A DNA stretch of 11,845 nt from an uncultured Treponema sp. (GTDB lineage Bacteria > Spirochaetota > Spirochaetia > Treponematales > Treponemataceae). Shown piece after piece: positions 6,865 to 11,845 of the stretch (position 1 is the first letter of the stretch; each line of letters begins with the position of its first letter). The stretch spans positions 1 to 11,845 of the forward strand of contig CAMNHD010000021.1 in assembly GCA_946538875.1 (NCBI GenBank), given 5' to 3'. Made by a program: the position numbers and the translations under genes. The notes beneath the pieces were generated by a model. It made no database searches. It saw only the letters and a program-made list of their open reading frames with translations, and had not been told where the DNA came from.

Positions 6865-8469
6865 ATGGGATTTGTTTCACAGCCATGGTTCTTGCCGGTG
6901 GTCATCGTGGCGGCACTTGTCGTGCTGTTCCTTCTTATCGGCTACACAAAAAGTCCGCCGGATATTGCAAAGATTGTTTCCGGTCCTCACAAGATTCCAA
7001 AGGTTATTGCCGGACGTGCGGGGCTGCGCATTCCGTTCTTTGAGCGTGTGGACGAGATTTATCTTGGTCAGATTTCCGTCGACATCAAGACCGACACCTT
7101 CATTCCAACCAGCGACTTTATCAACGTCAAGGTTGACGCAATTGCAAAGGTCCGCGTAAAGAACGACCCGGAAGGGATTCAGCTTGCGGCAAGGAACTTC
7201 CTGAACAAAAAGCCGGAGGAAATCGCCGCAGACCTTGAGGATTCCCTCCAGGGAAACATGCGCGAAATCATCGGCACACTTGACCTCAAGACCATAAACA
7301 CCGACCGCGACCAGTTCTCCGACCAGGTTATGACAAAGGCCGCCAAGGACATGGAAGCCCTGGGCATAGACGTTATTTCCTGCAACATCCAGAATGTTGT
7401 GGACGAACACGGCCTCATCAACGACATGGGTATGGACAACACCGCCATGATCAAGAAGAATGCAGCCATCGCAAAGGCTACTGCGGACAAGGAAGTTGCA
7501 ATCGCACAGGCCGATGCCGACAAAGCCGCAAACGACGCACGTATCGCCGCCGACGCACAGATTGCGGAAAAGCAGAACGAGCTTGAAATCAAGAAGGCAA
7601 ACCTCAAGAAAGCCAGCGACACCGCAAAGGCCGAAGCTGATGCCGCTTACGAAATCCAGAAGCAGGAGCAGCTCAAGACCATCCAGACAGCCGCCGTCAA
7701 CGCCGAGATTGCAAAGGCAGAGCGTGAAGCCGACCTTAGGCAGAAGCAGGTCATCATCAAGGAACAGGAACTCCAGGCCACCATGAACAAAGTGGCAGAT
7801 GCCGAGAAGTACAAGGCCGAAAAAGACGCAGAGGCCGACCTTATCACCCGCCAGCGCAACGCCGAGGCAGACAAGTACGAGCAGGAGCAGAAGGCAGAGG
7901 CCCAGATGCGCCTTGCAGAAGCGGAGAAGTTTGCCGCCGAGCAGGAAGCGGCTGCGGTAAAGGCAAAGGCTATGGCAGAGGCAGCAGGAATAGAAGCCAC
8001 CACAAAGGCAGAAGCCGCCGGTATAAGCGCAAAGGGTAAGGCAGAGGCAGAGGCAATCCGCGCAAAGGGAGAAGCCGAGGCAAAGGCCATGGACCTTAAG
8101 GCCGAAGCGTATAAAAAGTACAACGGCGCCGCTATGGCAGAGATGATGATAAAAGTGATGCCGCAGATTGCCGCAGAGATTGCAAAGCCGCTTTCCCAGA
8201 TTGACAAAATCAGCATTTACGGAACAGGCAACGGTGACGCCGGTATCGGCCGCGTGACGGGCAGCATGCCTGTCATCATGAAGCAGCTCTTTGACACAAT
8301 GAGCGAAGCCACAGGCGTGGACTTTACCGAAATAATGAAGGCTTCAACCTACGACGCCAAGGTGAACAAGAACATCAACATCAACGGTGCCGACGTGAAC
8401 CTTTCTTCCGGCAAAAAGTCAAAGTCTGCCCAAAAAGACGAAGCTGAATCCGAAGAAAACGATGAGTAA
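6865..8469 (+). CDS. SPFH/flotillin-like membrane scaffold protein
   Basis: The 534-residue product has a short N-terminus, a membrane segment at about residues 8-26 (FLPVVIVAALVVLFLLIG), an SPFH/band-7 domain at about 30-195 (PKVIAGRAGLRIPFFERVDE, then DTFIPTSDFINVKVDAIAKV), and a very long Ala/Glu/Lys-rich coiled coil at about 195-420 full of A-E-A and K-A-E repeats. A flotillin-type C-terminus (MPQIAAEIAKPLSQIDKISI) and an acidic Lys/Ser/Glu tail ending EESEENDE-like follow. Order and length match bacterial flotillins (FloT/YqiK type), which oligomerise in the inner membrane and organise membrane domains. The ATG at 6865 is chosen because AGGAG stands 6 nt upstream; an in-frame ATG at 6805 has no such site. 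No NfeD-type partner is adjacent, unlike many flotillin loci. It has its own promoter and terminator, so it appears monocistronic. Confidence 0.9.
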   Translation: MGFVSQPWFLPVVIVAALVVLFLLIGYTKSPPDIAKIVSGPHKIPKVIAGRAGLRIPFFERVDEIYLGQISVDIKTDTFIPTSDFINVKVDAIAKVRVKNDPEGIQLAARNFLNKKPEEIAADLEDSLQGNMREIIGTLDLKTINTDRDQFSDQVMTKAAKDMEALGIDVISCNIQNVVDEHGLINDMGMDNTAMIKKNAAIAKATADKEVAIAQADADKAANDARIAADAQIAEKQNELEIKKANLKKASDTAKAEADAAYEIQKQEQLKTIQTAAVNAEIAKAEREADLRQKQVIIKEQELQATMNKVADAEKYKAEKDAEADLITRQRNAEADKYEQEQKAEAQMRLAEAEKFAAEQEAAAVKAKAMAEAAGIEATTKAEAAGISAKGKAEAEAIRAKGEAEAKAMDLKAEAYKKYNGAAMAEMMIKVMPQIAAEIAKPLSQIDKISIYGTGNGDAGIGRVTGSMPVIMKQLFDTMSEATGVDFTEIMKASTYDAKVNKNININGADVNLSSGKKSKSAQKDEAESEENDE

Positions 8470-8505
8470 AAATCAAACTGTAGGGATTTTCAATTGATTC
8501 TTTGC

Positions 8506-8537
8506 ACCGTCCCCGCTTTGGGGACGGTTTCTTTTTT
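8506..8537 (+). terminator. Intrinsic terminator of the flotillin-like gene
   Basis: ACCGTCCCC (8506-8514) pairs perfectly with GGGGACGGT (8520-8528) around the loop GCTTT, and is followed by TTC and six T (8532-8537). It starts 36 nt after the flotillin stop. It is a textbook Rho-independent terminator. Confidence 0.93.
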
Positions 8538-8562
8538 CAGGAACTGTGCACGGCTTTGAGCC

Positions 8563-8639
8563 ACCGGCCTTTCAGGGCTTGCTTACGCGCGGTACCTGCC
8601 TGCGGCAGGCACTGGCTGCGCCACCCTTACACGCCGGGG
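8563..8639 (-). repeat. Palindromic intergenic repeat, copy A (inverted relative to copy B)
   Basis: Read on the minus strand this 77-bp element begins with CCCCGGCGTGTAAGGG and ends with AGCCCTGAAAGGCCGGT. Copy B at 9201-9272 has the first block identical (16 of 16) and the last 16 of 17, which is far beyond chance. The middle differs but follows one plan: two hairpins with a GCA triloop, here TGGC-GCA-GCCA (complement of 8613-8623) and CCTGCC-GCA-GGCAGG (complement of 8595-8609). It lies between the flotillin terminator and the 3' end of ndk. Likely a dispersed REP-like or MITE-like element. Confidence 0.75.
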
Positions 8640-8670
8640 TGCACATCTGGTCTTCCGCCCAGATTCTGCC

Positions 8671-9117
8671 TTAGAACCAGATAGATGCCTGATCTTCCCA
8701 GTCCACAATCTCTTCCGGCTTGAAGAACAGGTCGATTTCGCGGCGGGCACTTTCGTCACTGTCGCTTGCATGGATAATGTTATGTGATGTGTGTGAACAG
8801 AAGTCTCCGCGGATTGTTCCTGGCTGAGCGTCAGCAGGGCTTGTAGAACCTGTGAGCTTGCGTACCAGAGCCACGCAGTCGTCTCCCTGCCATACCATTG
8901 CAACGACAGGGCCGCTGGTGATATAGTCCACCAGTGGATCATAGAAAGGCTTGCCTTTGTGCTCGGCATAATGCTCGGCGGCAAGTTCCGGGGTGATGGT
9001 CATCAATTTGAGACCGACAAGTTTCAGGCCTTTTTTCTCAAGGCGGCTGATAACTTCGCCAACAAGCCTGCGGTTAAGGACACCAGGCTTCAACATTGCA
9101 AAACATCTTGTACTCAT
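8671..9117 (-). CDS. ndk: Nucleoside diphosphate kinase
   Basis: The 148-residue enzyme moves the gamma-phosphate between nucleoside triphosphates and diphosphates via a phosphohistidine. Visible active-site residues in order: K10 in FAMLKPG, Y50, F58, R86, T92 in LTGSTSPADAQPGTIRGD, R103, N113 and the catalytic H116 in NIIHASDS. The usual KPDGV is KPGVL here. The start chosen is the ATG at 9117 (MSTRCFAML); a TTG at 9132 would add five residues and has no better signal. Neither start has a Shine-Dalgarno site, and a promoter at 9124-9152 places the transcription start on or next to the ATG, so the mRNA may be leaderless. The downstream side shows only a weak hairpin ATCTGG/CCAGAT (8645-8664). 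The gene stands alone, between inverted repeat copies. Confidence 0.94.
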   Translation of the reverse strand: MSTRCFAMLKPGVLNRRLVGEVISRLEKKGLKLVGLKLMTITPELAAEHYAEHKGKPFYDPLVDYITSGPVVAMVWQGDDCVALVRKLTGSTSPADAQPGTIRGDFCSHTSHNIIHASDSDESARREIDLFFKPEEIVDWEDQASIWF

Positions 9118-9123
9118 TGCGAA

Positions 9124-9152
9124 AAAATACAATAAATTGCAGATTTATTCAA
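9124..9152 (-). promoter_or_regulatory. Promoter abutting the ndk start codon
   Basis: On the minus strand TTGAAT (complement of 9147-9152), a 17-nt spacer and TATTTT (complement of 9124-9129) lie just 6 nt before the ATG at 9117. The -10 box has two mismatches to the consensus. The predicted start of transcription coincides with the A of the ATG. Confidence 0.5.
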
Positions 9153-9200
9153 GGGGTGTAAGGTTCTGTTCATGGAAATCAATTTAAAAAATGATGCACG

Positions 9201-9272
9201 CCCCGGCGTGTAAGGGCAGGCCGCAGGCCTGGTGCGCAGCACCGAGCGGGAGCGTAGCCCTGGAAGGCCGGT
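9201..9272 (+). repeat. Palindromic intergenic repeat, copy B
   Basis: This 72-bp element begins CCCCGGCGTGTAAGGG (9201-9216) and ends AGCCCTGGAAGGCCGGT (9256-9272), matching copy A in inverted orientation on the other side of ndk. The middle holds two hairpins with GCA triloops: CAGGCC-GCA-GGCCTG (9217-9231) and GGTGC-GCA-GCACC (9231-9243). The arms differ in sequence from those of copy A while pairing is kept, which suggests that structure is what matters. It lies upstream of the gpsA promoter. Confidence 0.75.
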
Positions 9273-9337
9273 TAGGGGTGAATGGACGGCGCATGGAACA
9301 AAACGAAAAAAATACACTATGTTTTATTGCAAAAATA

Positions 9338-9346
9338 TGCTATAAT
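9338..9346 (+). promoter_or_regulatory. Extended -10 promoter of gpsA
   Basis: TGCTATAAT (9338-9346) is a perfect extended -10 element. No good -35 box stands at the correct distance, as is usual for this promoter class. Transcription should start near 9353, just before the leader hairpin at 9357. Confidence 0.7.
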
Positions 9347-9356
9347 CATGTCATCA

Positions 9357-9380
9357 CCTGCACTTATGCGGGGCTTTTTT
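9357..9380 (+). promoter_or_regulatory. Terminator-like hairpin in the gpsA leader
   Basis: CCTGCA (9357-9362) pairs with TGCGGG (9367-9372; one G-U pair) around the loop CTTA, followed by GC and six T (9375-9380). It would be at the very 5' end of the gpsA mRNA, five bases before the AGAAGG ribosome-binding site. It could attenuate transcription, protect the 5' end, or stop transcripts arriving from upstream. Confidence 0.45.
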
Positions 9381-9397
9381 ACACAGAAGGTTTTTAT

Positions 9398-10453
9398 ATG
9401 GACTGCAGAAAGGTTGGAATTATAGGCGGAGGTGCATGGGGTACGGCATTGGCATGTTCCCTTGCACGTGGTGGACATAATGTGGAGGTCTGGGCACTTG
9501 AGCCTGATGTTGTCGAGTCCATCAATACTGAGCATGAAAACAAGCGCTACCTGCCGGGATACAAGCTCTACCCCACTCTCAGGGCAAGCGGGGACATAAA
9601 GGCTGTTGCCACCGGCAAGGAATTCATCATAATGGCAAGCCCTTCGCTTTATCTGGCTTCCACTATCAGACAGTTTGCGGATGTGCCCAACGTGGCCGAC
9701 GGTTCTTCCATAATCGGTTCCCTGACCAAGGGTTTTGTGCCCTCTGCCGACGGTACACCGCACTTTGTGCTGGACACTATGGAAAGCGCGCTCCCTGCCT
9801 GCTACAAGAATGCCACAGTCTACGTTGCAGGTCCTTCCCATGCGGAGGAAGTGGCGCTTGGAAAAATCACAGGGCTTATATCCGCCAGCAACCATCACCG
9901 CAATGCCGTCCGTATGCGGGACATGATGCGTGTTCCGGGACTTATGGTCTACGCAAGCTTTGACGTTATCGGCGTGCAGGTCTGTGCGGCTGTCAAGAAT
10001 GTGATTGCGACTGTTTACGGAAGCCTTGATGCCATTGCCGAAACCAGCGACATCTTTGGCGACAACACGGAAAGTCTTTTGATGGCGGCCGGTCTGAACG
10101 AGATTCAGACTATCGGTTTTGCGATGGGCGCCACACATGCCGCCACTTTCACTTCGATAAGCGGTGTGGGTGACCTTGACGTTACCTGCAAGAGTAAATA
10201 CGGCCGTAACAGACGCTTTGGACAGGATATCATCAAGACTGACATGCTGAGCCGTTTTGAAAACCTTGACGACCTTATTGCAAATGTCAAGAAGGTGGGA
10301 TATCTTCCTGAAGGTGCGATTGCCTGTAAGTATGTGCATCAGATTGCTGTGGAAAAGGGGCTCAAGCTGCCTATCTGCGATGCCTTGTACCGCGTGCTGA
10401 ACAAGGAGATTACTCCTCAGGAATGTCTTCTGGAACTGGTTTCCAGCCGTTAG
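9398..10453 (+). CDS. gpsA: NAD(P)-dependent glycerol-3-phosphate dehydrogenase
   Basis: The 351-residue cytoplasmic enzyme reduces dihydroxyacetone phosphate to sn-glycerol 3-phosphate, the backbone of phospholipids. The Rossmann dinucleotide-binding motif is VGIIGGGAWGTA (6-17). Further family marks are SLTKGF with K111, VAGPSHAEEVA at 143-153, the catalytic K200 in AAVKNVIA, and GVGDLDVTCKSKYGRNRRFG (256-275), the substrate and cofactor loop. The family's usual K-G-L/I-E is K-G-F here. Length is normal. The frame stays open upstream through repeat copy B, but the ATG at 9398 is the start: AGAAGG lies 7 nt before it and GGGAWG is then at the usual distance from the N-terminus. It has its own extended -10 promoter, and the terminator at 10567-10588 follows. 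Confidence 0.95.
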   Translation: MDCRKVGIIGGGAWGTALACSLARGGHNVEVWALEPDVVESINTEHENKRYLPGYKLYPTLRASGDIKAVATGKEFIIMASPSLYLASTIRQFADVPNVADGSSIIGSLTKGFVPSADGTPHFVLDTMESALPACYKNATVYVAGPSHAEEVALGKITGLISASNHHRNAVRMRDMMRVPGLMVYASFDVIGVQVCAAVKNVIATVYGSLDAIAETSDIFGDNTESLLMAAGLNEIQTIGFAMGATHAATFTSISGVGDLDVTCKSKYGRNRRFGQDIIKTDMLSRFENLDDLIANVKKVGYLPEGAIACKYVHQIAVEKGLKLPICDALYRVLNKEITPQECLLELVSSR

Positions 10454-10497
10454 GCGGCGGGTTTGGTGGTACGCCTGGGGGGGGAGCGGCACGGGGG

Positions 10498-10568
10498 CTG
10501 TTTAAGCGACTGACCATTGGTCAAAGCAGTGCGGTGTCTGTTTAACCGCAGCCCGGTGGTTTTACCGG
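10498..10568 (+). promoter_or_regulatory. Structured spacer with palindrome, direct repeats and tandem hairpins
   Basis: Downstream of gpsA there are: an 11-base direct repeat CTGTTTAA[G/C]CG at 10498-10508 and 10538-10548 (40 bp apart, about four helical turns); a perfect 13-bp palindrome TGACCATTGGTCA at 10511-10523; a stem TGCGGT/ACCGCA (10530-10535 with 10545-10550); and a stem CCGGT/ACCGG (10553-10557 with 10564-10568). The last uses two bases of the 5' arm of the terminator at 10567, so the two structures cannot coexist. A G8 tract lies just before, at 10477-10484. No promoter with both boxes is visible in this spacer. Confidence 0.4.
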
Positions 10569-10588
10569 CAGTCGGCCTGCCTTTTTTT
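10567..10588 (+). terminator. Intrinsic terminator between gpsA and the DUF2971 gene
   Basis: GGCAG (10567-10571) and CTGCC (10577-10581) form a stem with the loop TCGGC, followed at once by seven T (10582-10588). It ends gpsA transcripts. It lies only 2 nt before the GGAGG site of the next gene, so that gene's mRNA must cross it; it may therefore act as an attenuator. Confidence 0.75.
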
Positions 10589-10599
10589 CTGGAGGACAT

Positions 10600-11403
10600 G
10601 TGCTTTTATACCATTACACGGACTTCAATGCCATGCGCGGAATCATCACGAACGGAGAAATCTGGCTGTGGAACCTCCGCCGCATGAATGACAGTCAGGA
10701 AATGGAGTGGTTCGTCAAGGAACTGAACCTCGCGGTCAAGAAACTCACCGGGAAAGCCTATGCCGGCAAAGTAGACAGACTCTTTGCGGACAACCTGCGC
10801 GATTTTGAACATCTTTCAAGCTTTGCAGCCTGCTTCAGTGAATATTCCGACGATGCAGCCCAATGGGCACGCTACGCAAAGAACGGAATGGGCGTCTGCA
10901 TAGCCTTTGACATGGAACTTCTTGCGCGCATAGGCGAAGCCGGCCACGCTCCTCTGTGCAAGGTGAACTATTCCCGTACCAGCGGAAGCCACTATATTGC
11001 GGAGGAACTGGCAAACCTCGTCACATCCGGCAGTTCGGAAGACAAAGACCGCGTCCGGGAAGTATTCAATGCAGTGGTGAACAGTTCCCCTCTGTTCAAG
11101 CATCCCTCGTTCATCAGCGAAAAGGAATACAGGCTTGTTTCCATGCCTGACAACGACTTTGAATATCTTGGAAAGCCCCACTTCTTTGTGGAGGAAACCA
11201 ACATCAAGAAATACTACATCCTCAACCTGCGCAATGTCTGTTCCACCCTGGGGGTTCCTTACCAGTCGCTTTTCCGCGAAATCTGCATCGGTCCACAGGC
11301 AAGGGTCTCAAAAGACGTACTCTCGGACTACTTTGCAAACACAGGCATGGCGGAACTATGCGGCAGAATCAAAGCCTCTGACTGTCCGCTGAGAAGATTC
11401 TGA
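10600..11403 (+). CDS. DUF2971-family protein of unknown function
   Basis: The 267-residue product matches the DUF2971 pattern: an N-terminal LLYHYTDFNAMRGII (2-16), a conserved N-D-S-x-E at 30-34, FAACFSEYSDDAAQWARYA (75-93) followed by GVCIAFD (98-104), KVNY (121-124), FISEKEYRLV (171-180) and EICIGP (227-232). It lacks a signal peptide or membrane segment and should be cytoplasmic. Function is not established; the early H-Y-T and late conserved Glu only faintly recall ADP-ribosyltransferase folds. The start is the GTG at 10600: GGAGG (10591-10595) precedes it and Y-H-Y-T at the N-terminus is normal for the family. The spacing is short (4 nt), and an overlapping ATG at 10598 is in another frame. 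No promoter of its own is seen; read-through from gpsA across the terminator is likely. Confidence 0.8.
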   Translation: MLLYHYTDFNAMRGIITNGEIWLWNLRRMNDSQEMEWFVKELNLAVKKLTGKAYAGKVDRLFADNLRDFEHLSSFAACFSEYSDDAAQWARYAKNGMGVCIAFDMELLARIGEAGHAPLCKVNYSRTSGSHYIAEELANLVTSGSSEDKDRVREVFNAVVNSSPLFKHPSFISEKEYRLVSMPDNDFEYLGKPHFFVEETNIKKYYILNLRNVCSTLGVPYQSLFREICIGPQARVSKDVLSDYFANTGMAELCGRIKASDCPLRRF

Positions 11404-11435
11404 GTGCGGAAGTCCGCTTTGCCAAAAACCTGTGC

Positions 11436-11464
11436 TTGAAGGTCTGGCGCTTCTGTGGTAGAAT
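11436..11464 (+). promoter_or_regulatory. Promoter of ffh
   Basis: TTGAAG (11436-11441), a 17-nt spacer and TAGAAT (11459-11464) lie in the 94-nt gap before ffh, giving a leader of about 27 nt. Just upstream, a short GCGG-AAGT-CCGC stem (11406-11417) after the DUF2971 stop is too weak to call a terminator. Confidence 0.68.
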
Positions 11465-11497
11465 AGTTCAAATTATTTTTGGTGGCAAGGAAATCTT

Positions 11498-11845
11498 ATG
11501 TTAGAGAAAATTACCAATACATTCAGCAGCATTGTCCGCACTTTGACAGGCAAGTCAAAAATTACTGAAAAGAACATCGAGGAAACCGTAGAGCAGATCA
11601 AGATGGCACTGCTTGAAGCCGACGTGAACCTGCGCGTTGTGCGCCGCTTCGTGAACTCAACAATAGAAGAAGCCAAAGGTGAAAAAGTCCTCAAAGCCGT
11701 GGATCCGGGTCAGCAGTTCGTCAAGATCATTTACGACAAGATTGTTGCAATGCTCGGAGACAAAAAGACTGACCTTGCGCTCAAAGGCCCCGACACTCAG
11801 TCAGTGGTACTGCTGCTGGGTCTCCAGGGTGCCGGTAAAACTACT
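11498..11845 (+). CDS. ffh: Signal recognition particle GTPase Ffh, N-terminal part (cut by window edge)
   Basis: The first 116 codons are present. Residues 1-95 form the helical N domain (MLEKITNTFSSIVRTLTGK, then VEQIKMALLEADVNLRVVRRF with the ALLEADVN motif). Residues 103-116 enter the G domain, VVLLLGLQGAGKTT, holding the G1/P-loop GxxGxGKT, exactly where the window ends. Ffh binds 4.5S RNA and brings ribosomes with nascent membrane proteins to FtsY. FtsY shares the P-loop, but this start and the ALLEADVN motif near residue 40 fit Ffh better. AGGA (11488-11491) lies 6 nt before the ATG. The methionine-rich M domain lies outside. Confidence 0.95.
   Translation, partial: MLEKITNTFSSIVRTLTGKSKITEKNIEETVEQIKMALLEADVNLRVVRRFVNSTIEEAKGEKVLKAVDPGQQFVKIIYDKIVAMLGDKKTDLALKGPDTQSVVLLLGLQGAGKTT

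Noticed and set aside
7179..8216. Long open frames antisense to the flotillin-like gene, rich in Ala and Ser
   Set aside because: They mirror the Ala/Glu/Lys-rich coiled-coil codons (GCN, GAG, AAG); this composition keeps other frames open. No protein family is visible.
6589..9185. A 14-base match ATGGAAATCAATTT at 6589-6602 and 9172-9185, both before minus-strand genes
   Set aside because: One such match among all pairs in a window of this size is not unlikely by chance, and the two sites lie on different sides of their promoters.
9191..9397. N-terminal extension of GpsA by 69 residues
   Set aside because: It would translate repeat copy B and the promoter. The ATG at 9398 has a good ribosome-binding site and the expected distance to GGGAWG.
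9317..10492. A long open frame (391 codons) on the minus strand across gpsA
   Set aside because: It is antisense to a clear gpsA with all family motifs, its translation resembles no family, and it has no convincing start signals.
1..11845. A new defence system, CRISPR array, prophage or transposon
   Set aside because: I saw no spaced direct repeats, Cas, nuclease, integrase or transposase motifs. DUF2971 alone beside housekeeping genes is not enough to call a defence system.
1..11845. tRNA, rRNA or 4.5S RNA genes in the gaps
   Set aside because: The gaps were read on both strands; no cloverleaf ends, T-loop consensus or rRNA segments were recognised. A tRNAscan-SE and Rfam run would settle it.

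Overview
The window most likely comes from a spirochaete, probably a non-pathogenic gut- or rumen-type Treponema. I infer this from the style of the RNase Y, GpsA and Ndk proteins, from a very large lipoprotein with a relaxed spirochaete-type lipobox, and from sigma70-like promoters in AT-rich gaps next to GC-rich intergenic palindromes. No database search was possible, so the genus is a guess from pattern recognition. It looks like chromosomal backbone: several housekeeping genes and two less ordinary ones (a giant surface-type lipoprotein and a DUF2971 protein). I saw no phage, transposase, CRISPR, rRNA or tRNA signature.

Layout. Positions 1-222 (minus): the 5' end of rny (RNase Y), with a strong promoter at 262-290. 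Positions 452-1117 (plus): a phosphoglycolate-phosphatase-like HAD hydrolase whose promoter abuts its ATG, so the mRNA may be leaderless. Positions 1118-1336: a GC-rich palindromic spacer and a stem-loop. Positions 1337-6547 (minus): one 1736-residue lipoprotein built of a SbsA-like Ig domain and a long series of Ig-like modules joined by D-x-x-x-P linkers. Positions 6548-6864: a divergent control region with promoters in both directions, two dyads on the lipoprotein promoter and a possible 36-residue small ORF. Positions 6865-8469 (plus): an SPFH/flotillin-like membrane scaffold protein ending at a textbook terminator. Positions 8671-9117 (minus): ndk, flanked by two inverted copies of a roughly 75-bp palindromic repeat. 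Positions 9398-10453 (plus): gpsA. Positions 10600-11403 (plus): a DUF2971 protein reached only by transcripts that cross a terminator hairpin. From 11498 (plus): the N-terminal part of ffh, cut at its P-loop.

Function. RNase Y (mRNA turnover), Ndk (NTP pools), GpsA (phospholipid backbone), the HAD phosphatase (metabolite repair) and Ffh (membrane targeting) are general cell-maintenance genes. Flotillin, GpsA, Ffh and the lipoprotein all concern the cell envelope, but nothing shows that they form one system; most have their own promoter. The features most worth a second look are regulatory and structural: two probably leaderless genes, dyads overlapping the lipoprotein promoter, terminator-like hairpins directly before the Shine-Dalgarno sites of gpsA and the DUF2971 gene, and a family of intergenic repeats built from hairpins with a GCA triloop. 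I did not find a convincing new multi-gene system.
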